64,000 nt of DNA from Jeotgalicoccus meleagridis. Lineage in GTDB: Bacteria; Bacillota; Bacilli; Staphylococcales; Salinicoccaceae. Positions 9,869 to 18,962 of the stretch are shown one piece after another (positions within the stretch are counted from its first letter, which is position 1; each line of letters starts with the position of its first letter). The translations under genes were made by a program, and so were the position numbers. Location: positions 1 to 64,000 of the forward strand of contig NZ_CAJEWD010000008.1 of the NCBI RefSeq assembly GCF_903994045.1. Reading direction: 5' to 3'. The notes beneath the pieces were generated by a model that searched no databases, had not been told where the DNA came from, and saw nothing but the letters and a program-made list of their open reading frames with translations.

Positions 9869-11851
9869 TTGGCCAAACAAACTGGATATAATGATGAATC
9901 CATTCAAATATTAGAAGGCTTAGAAGCCGTAAGAAAACGTCCGGGTATGTATATCGGATCAACAGATTCAAGAGGCTTACATCACTTAGTGTATGAAATT
10001 ACTGATAATGCGGTCGATGAGATTATCAATGGTTTCGGTGATGAGATTAATATCGTCATCCAGCGAGATGAGAGTATTACAATTAGAGATAATGGTCGTG
10101 GTATTCCAACTGGCATGCACTCAAGTGGCCGTCCGACAGCAGAAGTTATCTTTACTGTCTTACATGCAGGTGGTAAGTTCTCATCTGGTTCATATAAATC
10201 ATCAGGTGGTTTACATGGTGTTGGCTCATCTGTCGTCAATGCCTTAAGTGAATCCTTAAAATTAAAGTCTTATAGAAATGGTAAAATATATCAAATTACT
10301 TTTAAAGATGGTGGGAAAGTTGATCAACCTTTAAAAGAAATCGGCAAGACTAAAGAAACAGGGACAGAAGTGACCTTTAAGGCAGACCCTGAAATATTTA
10401 AGCAAAGCATTGCTTTTAACTTTGAAACGATTGTTGAAAGAATGAGAGAGTCAGCCTTTTTAACTAAGGGACTTAAAATTACTATTAAAGATGAAAGAAC
10501 AGACGAAGAAGAAATCTTTCAATATGATGATGGTTTAAAAGCCTTTATTCACTTTTTAAATGAAGGTAAAGATAATATCGGTAATATTGTTATGTTCGAA
10601 GGACAGTACAATGAAATGATTGCAGAAGTGGCCTTCCAATTTAACGACCAATACTCAGAAACCATAATTTCATTCGTCAACAATGTCCGCACTAAAGATG
10701 GTGGAACACACGAAGTCGGCTTTAAAACAGGTTTTACCAGAGTCTTTAATGAATATGCCCGTAAGATTGGTGAATTAAAAGATAAAGATAAAAACCTAGA
10801 AGGCTCAGATATTCGTGAAGGCCTCACAGCTGTCATCTCCATTAAATTACCAGAGCATCTCTTACAGTTTGAAGGACAAACGAAAGGAAAACTCGGTACA
10901 AGTGAAGCGAGAAACTTAATGGAGACGCTTCTAACAGATCAACTCCCTTACTTTTTAGAAGAAAATGGGGCTTTATCGACTCAGCTAGTTAAAAAAGCGA
11001 TTAAGGCAAGACAAGTGAGAGAAGCTGCTAGAAAAGCGAGAGAAGACGCGCGTTCTGGTAAGAAAAATAAATCTAAAGACACGCTCCTGTCTGGTAAGTT
11101 AACACCTGCTCAGTCTAAAAACTCTAAGAAGAATGAACTGTTTTTAGTCGAAGGGGACTCAGCAGGTGGTTCAGCTAAACAAGGGCGAGACCGCCGCTTC
11201 CAAGCAATACTACCTTTAAGAGGTAAGGTCATCAATACTGAAAAAGCGAAGTTTGAAGATATCTTTAAAAATGAAGAAATCAACACCATTATTCATACCA
11301 TTGGGGCAGGAGTTGGTAATGACTTTAAAGTAGAGGACTCAAACTACGATAAGATTATCATTATGACCGATGCGGATACGGATGGTGCTCACATTCAAGT
11401 CCTACTCTTAACCTTCTTCTTTAACTATATGAGACCGCTCTTTGAAGCAGGTAAGATCTACATTGCCTTACCGCCACTCTTTAAATTAGAGACAAAAGGT
11501 AAGAAAAAGAAAATCAAATACGTCTGGACTGAAGATGAGTTAGCAGATGCACAAACAGAAATGGGTGCCAATGCTGAACTTCAACGCTACAAAGGGTTAG
11601 GGGAAATGATGGCAGAACAACTCTGGGAAACGACTATGAATCCTGACACGCGTACTTTAATTCAAGTACGTATTGAAGATGAAGCCCTATCCTTAAAACG
11701 TGTCACTACCTTAATGGGTGATAATGTAGAAATCAGACGTAAATGGATTGATTCCAACGTTTCCTTTACGCTAGAAGAGGGAACGAGCATCTTGGACAAT
11801 CAAGATGTTGAAAAATTAGCAGAAAGTGATGAAGACTATGGCCGAGCATAA
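9869..11851 (+). CDS. parE: DNA topoisomerase IV subunit B
   Basis: ATPase subunit of topoisomerase IV, which decatenates daughter chromosomes with ParC. The 660-residue protein opens with the GHKL ATP-binding region: EAVRKRPGMYIGS near residue 19, the DNAVDE motif and the GRGIP motif. It carries the TOPRIM motifs EGDSAGGSAKQGRDRRFQ near residue 428 and MTDADTDGAHIQ near residue 501. The start is a TTG, supported by TAGGAGG eight bases upstream and by the conserved N-terminus MAKQTGYNDESI. It overlaps parC by 14 bases and sits behind a LexA box. Confidence 0.98.
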   Translation: MAKQTGYNDESIQILEGLEAVRKRPGMYIGSTDSRGLHHLVYEITDNAVDEIINGFGDEINIVIQRDESITIRDNGRGIPTGMHSSGRPTAEVIFTVLHAGGKFSSGSYKSSGGLHGVGSSVVNALSESLKLKSYRNGKIYQITFKDGGKVDQPLKEIGKTKETGTEVTFKADPEIFKQSIAFNFETIVERMRESAFLTKGLKITIKDERTDEEEIFQYDDGLKAFIHFLNEGKDNIGNIVMFEGQYNEMIAEVAFQFNDQYSETIISFVNNVRTKDGGTHEVGFKTGFTRVFNEYARKIGELKDKDKNLEGSDIREGLTAVISIKLPEHLLQFEGQTKGKLGTSEARNLMETLLTDQLPYFLEENGALSTQLVKKAIKARQVREAARKAREDARSGKKNKSKDTLLSGKLTPAQSKNSKKNELFLVEGDSAGGSAKQGRDRRFQAILPLRGKVINTEKAKFEDIFKNEEINTIIHTIGAGVGNDFKVEDSNYDKIIIMTDADTDGAHIQVLLLTFFFNYMRPLFEAGKIYIALPPLFKLETKGKKKKIKYVWTEDELADAQTEMGANAELQRYKGLGEMMAEQLWETTMNPDTRTLIQVRIEDEALSLKRVTTLMGDNVEIRRKWIDSNVSFTLEEGTSILDNQDVEKLAESDEDYGRA

Positions 11852-14258
11852 TCCACTACAACAATTAAAGCTAGAAGATGTGATTGGCGACCGCTTCGGA
11901 CGTTACAGTAAGTACGTCATCCAAGACCGTGCCATTCCAGATGTGAGAGATGGACTAAAACCCGTCCAAAGAAGAATTCTCTATGCTATGTATAAAGAAG
12001 GGAATACTTTCGACAAAAACTATCGTAAGAGTGCCAAAACAGTCGGTAACGTGATTGGTAACTATCACCCACATGGTGAGATTTCTATTTATGATGCCAT
12101 GGTCAGATTAGGCCAGGACTGGAAGATGAGAGAAGAGTTAATTTTAATTCATGGTAACAAGGGGAGTGTCGACGGGGACCCTGCCGCTGCTATGCGTTAC
12201 ACTGAAGCGAAATTAGCGGAAATCTCAGGTGAGTTATTAAGAGACTTAAATAAAAATACTGTCCCTTTTATTGATAACTTTGATGATACGGAAAAAGAAC
12301 CGTCTGTTTTACCGGCAAAATTTCCTAATATATTAGTTAACGGGGCAACAGGAATCTCCGCGGGTTATGCGACAGACATTCCACCGCATAATTTGAGTGA
12401 AGTGATCGACGCGACCTTAAAAATTATTGATAAGCCGTCGGTAACAGTCGATGAATTAATGAACTTTGTTAAAGGTCCAGACTTCCCAACAGGTGGTATT
12501 ATTCAAGGTAAAAATGAATTGAAAAAAGCCTATACCAACGGTAAAGGGCGCATCGTGGTCCGCTCTGTCGTCAACAAGGAAGAGACGAGAGGCAACAAGG
12601 TGCTCATCGTTATTACTGAAATTCCTTTTGAAGTCAACAAGGCGAACTTGGTTAAGAAGATGGATGAAATCCGTGCGGATAGAAAAGTTGACGGCATTAT
12701 AGAAGTCCGTGATGAAACGGACCGTGAAGGTTTACGTATTGTCGTGGAAGCAAGAAAAGATGCCAATATCGATGCGATTATTAATTACTTCTATAAGAAG
12801 ACTGATCTTCAAGTGTCCTATAACTTTAATATGGTGGCGATTTCTGACCGTGCACCAAAACGTATGGGACTAAAAGACATATTAGAAGCTTATATTAAAC
12901 ACCAAGAAACAGTCATTACCAACCGTTCTAAATACGAGCTCGATCATGCTAAAAAACGTATGCATATTATCGAAGGTTTAATTAAAGCCTTATCCATTCT
13001 AGATGAAGTAATCAAGACCATTAGAGAATCGGCGAATAAGCGGAATGCTAAAGAAAACTTGATGGAGCGCTTTAATTTCACTGAAGCTCAAGCTGAAGCG
13101 ATTGTCATGCTACAGCTCTACCGTCTAACCAATACAGATGTGGTTGAATTAGAAACTGAACAAAGTGAATTAGAGTTTCAAATTAATCAGCTCCAAGAAA
13201 TTTTAGCCGACGATAAAAAACTTAAAAATGTCATCAAATCAGAACTGAGAGCTATTAAGAAAAAATATGCTTCTGAGCGCCTGACTCAAGTAGAAGATGA
13301 AATCGAAAATATCGAAATTTCTAAAGAAGAGTTGATTGCTAAAGAAGACACAATTGTGTCTCTAACTAAGGAAGGCTATGTGAAAAGAACGAGTCTAAGG
13401 TCTTATAATGCATCAAACCCTGATGAATTAGGCCGTCGTGAAGGGGACTATGTGCTCTTCTCTGGACCTTCTAATACTTTAGAACAGCTGATGATATTTA
13501 CCAATTACGGTAACTATATGATTATTCCAGTTCATGATCTTCAAGATATTCGTTGGAAGGACATGGGGCAGCACTTATCCTCTCGTTTTAATTTAAAACA
13601 CGGCGAAGCACCGATTTATGCGACAACCTTAGAATCCTTCAATCAAGATCAAACAGTGGTTCTTACGACTAAAGCTGGCCAAGTGAAACAAACGGCCTTA
13701 AAAGAGTTCGAAGCGACTCGAATATCTAGACCAATCGTCAATATGAAACTGAAAAAAGATGATGAAGTGATTGCTGTTTCAATAACAGATCAAACAGACG
13801 CGAGTCTACTCTTTATTACATCTAAGGGGCTATCTCTTAAATATCCTTTAGCTGAAGTGTCACAGACTGGTCTGAAGTCACAAGGAGTTAGAGCGATGAA
13901 TGTTAAAGCAGGCGATCATCTAATCTTAGGTCAAGTGATACCAGAAGCGGGCAACTTAATTACTGTCTCTAACCGTGGTGCAGTTAAACGCACTAAGCTC
14001 GATGTCTTTGACATTGGTGCACGTGCACAGGTTGGTACTATGCTCTATAAAGATATTAAATCAAAACCGCATATCATAGTTGCAGCGAGTGTCATCGATG
14101 AAGGTGTAGATCAAGAAATAACCTTATTGTCAGACACTTCAATTGAAACAATTCGAGCAAATGAGGTACGCTTAAGTGGTAAGTATTCTAATGGGTCATT
14201 TGTCGTAGATGAGGATACTTTTGGCAAGATTGAAACTGCACATTTCAGTGACCTGTAA
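11838..14258 (+). CDS. parC: DNA topoisomerase IV subunit A
   Basis: DNA-cleaving subunit of topoisomerase IV. I place the start at ATG 11838 (MAEHNPLQQLK), because the in-frame ATG at 11826 lies deeper in parE and lacks family similarity. The active-site tyrosine follows AAAMRY near residue 120, and the C-terminal beta-propeller domain covers roughly residues 490-800. The quinolone-determining loop reads HPHGEISIYDAMV. Compared with the Staphylococcus loop HPHGDSSVYEAMV, the position equivalent to Ser80 is Ile and that of Glu84 is Asp. Both positions are known sites of quinolone-resistance changes. The gene is co-transcribed with parE. Confidence 0.97.
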   Translation: MAEHNPLQQLKLEDVIGDRFGRYSKYVIQDRAIPDVRDGLKPVQRRILYAMYKEGNTFDKNYRKSAKTVGNVIGNYHPHGEISIYDAMVRLGQDWKMREELILIHGNKGSVDGDPAAAMRYTEAKLAEISGELLRDLNKNTVPFIDNFDDTEKEPSVLPAKFPNILVNGATGISAGYATDIPPHNLSEVIDATLKIIDKPSVTVDELMNFVKGPDFPTGGIIQGKNELKKAYTNGKGRIVVRSVVNKEETRGNKVLIVITEIPFEVNKANLVKKMDEIRADRKVDGIIEVRDETDREGLRIVVEARKDANIDAIINYFYKKTDLQVSYNFNMVAISDRAPKRMGLKDILEAYIKHQETVITNRSKYELDHAKKRMHIIEGLIKALSILDEVIKTIRESANKRNAKENLMERFNFTEAQAEAIVMLQLYRLTNTDVVELETEQSELEFQINQLQEILADDKKLKNVIKSELRAIKKKYASERLTQVEDEIENIEISKEELIAKEDTIVSLTKEGYVKRTSLRSYNASNPDELGRREGDYVLFSGPSNTLEQLMIFTNYGNYMIIPVHDLQDIRWKDMGQHLSSRFNLKHGEAPIYATTLESFNQDQTVVLTTKAGQVKQTALKEFEATRISRPIVNMKLKKDDEVIAVSITDQTDASLLFITSKGLSLKYPLAEVSQTGLKSQGVRAMNVKAGDHLILGQVIPEAGNLITVSNRGAVKRTKLDVFDIGARAQVGTMLYKDIKSKPHIIVAASVIDEGVDQEITLLSDTSIETIRANEVRLSGKYSNGSFVVDEDTFGKIETAHFSDL

Positions 14259-14278
14259 ATATATAAAGGGGGAATTGG

Positions 14279-15751
14279 GTGGATTCACTATTAGGAATGT
14301 TCGAACAAGCAGTCAACTTTTTAAATGATTTGCTGTGGCAGGAAGTATTGATTGGACTCTTGATTATAGCGGGACTGTATTTTTCATTTACTACACGTTT
14401 CGTGCAATTCAGATGGCTAAAAACTATGTTTTCTTCACTGGGAGAAAAACGAGCGAATATGCCGGATGGCTCTAAGGGGATTTCCTCCTTCCAGGCCTTC
14501 ACAATATCCGCAGCCCAGCGTATCGGAACCGCAAATATTGCGGGTGTTGCAACAGCCATTGTCGTCGGTGGACCCGGAGCGGTCTTTTGGATGTGGATTG
14601 TTGCTTTACTTGGTGCAGCATCTGCCTTCTTTGAAGCGACACTCGCGCAACTGTATAAGGTTCGAGATTCAGAAAGTGGATTTCGTGGTGGACCAGCGTA
14701 CTACATGACTAAAGGTTTAAATCAAAAGGGAATCGGCTACATATTTGCTATTTTGATGACGATTACCTTTGGTGTGGTCTTTGTCATGTTACAATCCAAC
14801 ACAATCGCAAATGCCTACGACGAAGCGTTTAATATTGATCCATGGATTTCAGGTGTCATCGTTGCAATAGTCGTTGGACTGGTCATCTTTGGTGGTGCCA
14901 AATGGATTGCCAATGTGGCATCAGCACTTGTACCGATTATGGCGGGACTATATCTTATACTTGTCGGCGTCATCTTAGTGATGAACTACGACATGATTAT
15001 ACCGATGTTAAAAACAATTGTCATGAATGCCTTTGGTCTTGAAGAAGTCTTTGGTGGTGCCTTAGGTGCAGCAATTATTAATGGTTTCCAACGTGGTCTT
15101 CTGTCCAATGAAGCGGGGATGGGGTCAGCACCAAACGCTGCAGCATCAGCTGCGGTCCGTCACCCGGTTCAACAAGGCTTGATTCAATCACTTGGAGTCT
15201 ATTTTGATACGATTATTGTCTGTACAGCAACAGCAATCGTAATCTTAATGTATTCAGACCTTAGCTTTGGAGCGGATGCACCACAAGGGATTCAAGTCAC
15301 ACAAGCAGCAATGGACCAACAGTTCCTAGGTTATGGTGGAACAATCGTTGCAGTATTTATTTTACTGTTTGCCTTTACGACGATTCTAGGAAACTATTTC
15401 TATGCACAGAGTAACTTATCATTCTTAGTTGATAGTAAAAGATCGACTTTCATCTTTAGAGTGATTGTGACGATTATGACAGTCGTCGGTGCAGTCTTAG
15501 GTGTTCAACTTGTGTGGACGTTAGCTGACCTCTTTATGGCCTTCTTAGCTATTATCAACTTGATGATGGTTGTTGCCTTAAGTCCGTTAGTCTTTGAAGT
15601 AATGCGAGACTATAAGGAACAAAAAGACCGAGGAGAATCACCGATTTTCTATGCGAAAAACATATCGTATAAATTGCCGGATGATAATCAGTGGGGCGAT
15701 GAGGACTACCGAAAAGATGGTCCAGAAGATGAACCAAATGCGAATAAGTAA
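14279..15751 (+). CDS. alsT: Sodium:alanine symporter family protein
   Basis: Na+-coupled amino-acid (alanine/glycine type) importer of the AGCS family. The 490 residues span about eleven membrane helices. The family signature is visible as RIGTANIAGVATAIVVGGPG near residue 80, followed by FWMWIVALLGAASAFFEATL, and as QRGLLSNEAGMGSAPNAAA near residue 270. The start is GTG at 14279, with AAAGGGGG eight bases before it. It follows parC by 20 bases and may be partly co-transcribed, as in Staphylococcus, where alsT also follows the topoisomerase IV genes. A terminator follows. Confidence 0.93.
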   Translation: MDSLLGMFEQAVNFLNDLLWQEVLIGLLIIAGLYFSFTTRFVQFRWLKTMFSSLGEKRANMPDGSKGISSFQAFTISAAQRIGTANIAGVATAIVVGGPGAVFWMWIVALLGAASAFFEATLAQLYKVRDSESGFRGGPAYYMTKGLNQKGIGYIFAILMTITFGVVFVMLQSNTIANAYDEAFNIDPWISGVIVAIVVGLVIFGGAKWIANVASALVPIMAGLYLILVGVILVMNYDMIIPMLKTIVMNAFGLEEVFGGALGAAIINGFQRGLLSNEAGMGSAPNAAASAAVRHPVQQGLIQSLGVYFDTIIVCTATAIVILMYSDLSFGADAPQGIQVTQAAMDQQFLGYGGTIVAVFILLFAFTTILGNYFYAQSNLSFLVDSKRSTFIFRVIVTIMTVVGAVLGVQLVWTLADLFMAFLAIINLMMVVALSPLVFEVMRDYKEQKDRGESPIFYAKNISYKLPDDNQWGDEDYRKDGPEDEPNANK

Positions 15752-15755
15752 GACT

Positions 15756-15785
15756 AGGCCAACCTTAAATAGGTTGGCTTTTTTC
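15756..15785 (+). terminator. Terminator after alsT
   Basis: The inverted repeat GCCAACCT (15758-15765) and AGGTTGGC (15771-15778) is followed by six T. Confidence 0.88.
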
Positions 15786-15895
15786 TTGTGTAAAAAATTT
15801 AAGATATGGTAAGGTATCTATTACGTCTATGTAAAAATCAAAAAAATAAAAGCAAATAAAATATAAACTAAATGTTTTAAGGAGATATGTTTTAA

Positions 15896-16183
15896 ATGAC
15901 TAAATGTGCAACTTGTAAAAAGCAGTGGACAGGAATCTTATTATTTAAAGCGCATTTTGCTTCAGCGAATGGGGTAGAGTGTGATTATTGTCATAACACT
16001 CAATATGTGTCGGAAAAATCAAAGAAAAAGATGATTATTCCATTACTCTTAGTAACAGTAGTCTTATTGATTGGCTTATTTGCACCACCTTCTATTACGC
16101 AGTACTTCTGGGTGTATATTACCATCACCGCAGCGACCATTATTTATGTCTATGTCAGTCTAGAATTAACCGATGTGGCATAA
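15896..16183 (+). CDS. Small CXXC zinc-ribbon membrane protein
   Basis: A 95-residue protein. It begins with two CxxC pairs, Cys4/Cys7 and Cys29/Cys32, 21 residues apart. Two membrane helices follow at about residues 49-65 and 70-89. The layout resembles the TIGR04104 cxxc_20_cxxc family of Bacillales, whose function is unknown; the cysteines probably bind zinc. An AAGGAG site precedes the ATG. It stands alone, with a weak hairpin and T run after it (16184-16216). Expression is supported only by this context. Confidence 0.75.
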   Translation: MTKCATCKKQWTGILLFKAHFASANGVECDYCHNTQYVSEKSKKKMIIPLLLVTVVLLIGLFAPPSITQYFWVYITITAATIIYVYVSLELTDVA

Positions 16184-16262
16184 GCGCTCGTAAGCGCCAA
16201 TCTTCCTTTTTTTAAAATATTTGGTATACTACTGTAATACTTAAATTAAGGAAGGTCATGTC

Positions 16263-17498
16263 ATGCATCAGATTAGAATCGGCACAAGTATTTATATTAA
16301 CTACATTTTACTAGGCATGATCAACTTGATTATTGCCCTACATATGAGTTTCTTAACAGAACAGTTAAATACCGATGCAGCTGCCATCTCTGCTTTAATA
16401 TCAGCTATCGGAATTGGTAAACTCATTGCCTTGTCATTTGCGGGTAGGTTATCGGATACTCTCGGACGTCGTCCGATGATTATTACAGCCTGTATACTTT
16501 ACGTTATCTTTTTAAGTGCTTTACCCTTTGCACCAAATTATGGGGTCGCTTTTGCATTTGCCTTATTAGCGGGTATGGGAAACTCTCTCTTAGATACGAG
16601 TTCTTATCCAGCCTTAATCGAAGTCTTTCCCAATCGTTCGAGTTCAGCAACAGTTTTAGTTAAGGCCTTTATGTCTGTAGGTTCAACAATCTTACCTTTG
16701 ATGATTACTTTCTTTATGGCAAGAGATATGTTCTACGGTTATACTTTTTTCATTATGGTTGCGGTCTTTTTAATGAATGCGATTCATCTGTTGAGTCTGA
16801 AGTTCCCTCAAGCGAATGGGGGCTTTCTACCGCCTAAAAATTATAAAAAGAGACATGTTAAACTAAAACCGAAAACAGTCTTTTTGGAAAAACCTAGGTT
16901 TAAACGTGAAGGTATCACAGTTATTGTCATTGGTTTTACTTCAGTTGGTCTGTTTTTAATTATCCAAACTTGGATGGCGACTTTCGCAGAAACCATCATT
17001 GGCCTCAGTGAATCACAGTCCATTAATTTACTGAGTATTTATAGCTTTGGTGGTTTTATTACAGTCATTATTCTAGCGACACTCCTAGATAGACTCTTTA
17101 AACCAGTGACCATTCTTATTATCTATCCGGTCATTGCGATTATCAGTCTGGTGTCACTCTTAGTCGTAGAAAACTATTACATCTTAGTCGTCATTGCCTT
17201 TATGTTAGGACTGTCCACATCCGGACTCTTCCAACTTGCTGTTACTTTAATGGCACAGTTTTTCCCAGAGAAAAAAGGAACTAGTACAGCCTTTGTGACA
17301 CTGTCATCGAGTATTGCTTTCATTGTCCTACCGTATGTAACAGGACTACTTAATCGACATGTGGGTGTCTCGTCAGTTTTCATCTTTGAAATTATTATCG
17401 CAAGTTTTGCTGTAGCCTTAGCGATCTTTATTTCAATTCGTTATAGAAAGATCTTTAATTCTAGAAGCTCAGGTAAGATACTGTGGCGTAATCCGTAA
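16263..17498 (+). CDS. MFS transporter
   Basis: A 411-residue major facilitator superfamily carrier with about twelve membrane helices. The loop between helices 2 and 3 carries the family A-motif GRLSDTLGRRPMI near residue 60. A basic central loop (about residues 185-215) separates the two six-helix halves. The carried substrate cannot be read from sequence; sugar, drug or aromatic-acid carriers are all possible. GGAAGGTC precedes the ATG. A 56-codon membrane protein follows with a start site that overlaps its stop codon region. Confidence 0.88.
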   Translation: MHQIRIGTSIYINYILLGMINLIIALHMSFLTEQLNTDAAAISALISAIGIGKLIALSFAGRLSDTLGRRPMIITACILYVIFLSALPFAPNYGVAFAFALLAGMGNSLLDTSSYPALIEVFPNRSSSATVLVKAFMSVGSTILPLMITFFMARDMFYGYTFFIMVAVFLMNAIHLLSLKFPQANGGFLPPKNYKKRHVKLKPKTVFLEKPRFKREGITVIVIGFTSVGLFLIIQTWMATFAETIIGLSESQSINLLSIYSFGGFITVIILATLLDRLFKPVTILIIYPVIAIISLVSLLVVENYYILVVIAFMLGLSTSGLFQLAVTLMAQFFPEKKGTSTAFVTLSSSIAFIVLPYVTGLLNRHVGVSSVFIFEIIIASFAVALAIFISIRYRKIFNSRSSGKILWRNP

Positions 17499-17508
17499 GG
17501 AGAAAATA

Positions 17509-17679
17509 ATGGTAAAAGTATTTAGCATCGTCCTTATTATTTTAAGCATCGCATCACTGATCAATGTCTTTATGACATTTTCAGATAGTTTACTTATGGC
17601 AATTGTCTACCTAGTTGCAGCGATTATTCTCTTTATAGCTGGACGTAATCTCTATAAAGCGACTTCAAATAGTAAGTAA
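17509..17679 (+). CDS. Small two-helix membrane protein (56 aa)
   Basis: A 56-residue open frame starts at ATG 17509, behind TAAGGAG, which overlaps the stop codon of the MFS gene. It encodes two hydrophobic helices (about residues 4-23 and 28-46) and ends in a short basic tail. Its tight coupling to the MFS carrier suggests an accessory peptide or small partner, but I do not recognise a family. The bidirectional terminator at 17754-17792 closes the unit. Confidence 0.65.
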   Translation: MVKVFSIVLIILSIASLINVFMTFSDSLLMAIVYLVAAIILFIAGRNLYKATSNSK

Positions 17680-17753
17680 AAGATATAACCAAGTAAAAAG
17701 TATGGAATTAAAAATATTTAAATATAATAAGATTAATTTAGTTAGTATATGTA

Positions 17754-17792
17754 AAAACAGCCTGAAAACATAAGTTTTCAGGCTGTTTTTTT
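17754..17792. terminator. Bidirectional terminator
   Basis: A perfect 16-bp inverted repeat (17754-17769 with 17774-17789) has an ATAA loop. A-runs on the left and T-runs on the right let it serve both the MFS unit and the convergent DUF1002 gene. Confidence 0.95.
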
Positions 17793-18759
17793 AGAATAAT
17801 CCTTTAAAGAATTCTACTATACGATCCCAGAAGTCACGAAGTGCATCCATAAATGAATTAATTTCTTCTGATTCTGCAATATCCTTACCAAGTGCTGTGG
17901 CACTGTCTTTAGCATCTTTAAAAGCATCACTTGAAGTAATTCTGTTAATTAAGTCTTCAGATGAATTGACTAATTTTTGAGCCTCTTCACCAGTGAAGAT
18001 TCCAGAGTCTTTAAGCTGGTTAAAGATTTCAACTAGGCGGTCAATCTGTGCCTGGCTTAAAATTCCATCTAAACCATTGGCATTTAATTTCTCGTCAAGA
18101 ATAGTACGAATCTGATCTTCAGTCACATCACCGTTAAAGTTATTAATAATTTCAACTTTCACTTCAGTGATGACCTTGTTCAATTGAACTTGGCTAAAAC
18201 CTTCTACGCTCTCGTTTTCACTAGAAATATCAGAGATTGCATCTAATTCATCTTGAGCATTTTGTGTTCTTTCAGGATCAATTTCCTCACCTTGATTAGC
18301 GTAAGCTTTATAAACGCCAGCTAAGGCACTTTCACCAGTTACGTCAGATGCTGCTGCAATAGTAACATCTGCATCTGTAATACCAGAAGTGAGTAAGGCG
18401 TTTTGATAAGTTTCTTCAGATATCATTGTAATGTTACCTAAAGACTCATCAATGTTGATTTTTAAGCCACTACCTTCATCTGTTTGTTGAATACGGATAC
18501 TCGACATTAAAACGCTATTGTCATAGCTCTGGTTAATGTATTGATTGACGTCTTCACTGTATACAAAGTCAACCATATCAGAATCAGTCGCACCAAGTAG
18601 TTCAGCAGTTTGATCTTGTAAATCAGGATTGGATTCTAAGGCCGCACCGTAAACTGTGACTGCTTGATCCCACTCAGACGCTGCTTTAATATCTTGTGAT
18701 GTAAATGGAAGTACTGAAAATAGTAAAACTAATAATAGTAAAACACTCTTCTTATTCAT
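17791..18759 (-). CDS. Secreted DUF1002 family protein
   Basis: A 322-residue protein with an N-terminal signal peptide (basic MNKK, hydrophobic core, likely cleavage near residue 27 in the DIKAASEWD region). The body matches the DUF1002 family (PF06207, B. subtilis YpuA type), including the LLGATDSDMVDFVYSEDV stretch and the TGESALAGVYKAY stretch. Function is unknown; it is probably outside the membrane. The C-terminus ends in an amphipathic aromatic tail. A perfect 16-bp palindrome lies 25 bases before its start and may be an operator. Confidence 0.85.
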   Translation of the reverse strand: MNKKSVLLLLVLLFSVLPFTSQDIKAASEWDQAVTVYGAALESNPDLQDQTAELLGATDSDMVDFVYSEDVNQYINQSYDNSVLMSSIRIQQTDEGSGLKINIDESLGNITMISEETYQNALLTSGITDADVTIAAASDVTGESALAGVYKAYANQGEEIDPERTQNAQDELDAISDISSENESVEGFSQVQLNKVITEVKVEIINNFNGDVTEDQIRTILDEKLNANGLDGILSQAQIDRLVEIFNQLKDSGIFTGEEAQKLVNSSEDLINRITSSDAFKDAKDSATALGKDIAESEEINSFMDALRDFWDRIVEFFKGLF

Positions 18760-18783
18760 ATATAAACTCCTTATGACTAACTT

Positions 18784-18799
18784 TGCTACATATGTAGCA
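18784..18799. promoter_or_regulatory. Palindromic operator-like site before the DUF1002 gene
   Basis: TGCTACATATGTAGCA is a perfect 16-bp palindrome in the leader of the DUF1002 gene, downstream of an AT-rich promoter region. Its core TACA-TA-TGTA matches the half-site pattern used by BlaI/MecI/CopY-type repressors. No such repressor gene is in this window, so the binding protein is unknown. Confidence 0.5.
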
Positions 18800-18962
18800 T
18801 TATCTTATTTTAACTTATAATTCTTAAAAAATAATTAAAGTTACATAGGAATTGCTGAAAATATAATTTACATAATATTTACAAACGAATTGTTATATCT
18901 TGGATTTAAGTAGAGATAAGTAGGTTATATTATAAAAAAGTGAAAATATAAAAGGGGATGAC

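Noticed and set aside
10549-10842. Minus-strand frames inside parE, parC and acnA
   Set aside because: These are long antisense frames caused by codon bias in well-identified genes; none has a start site or family features.
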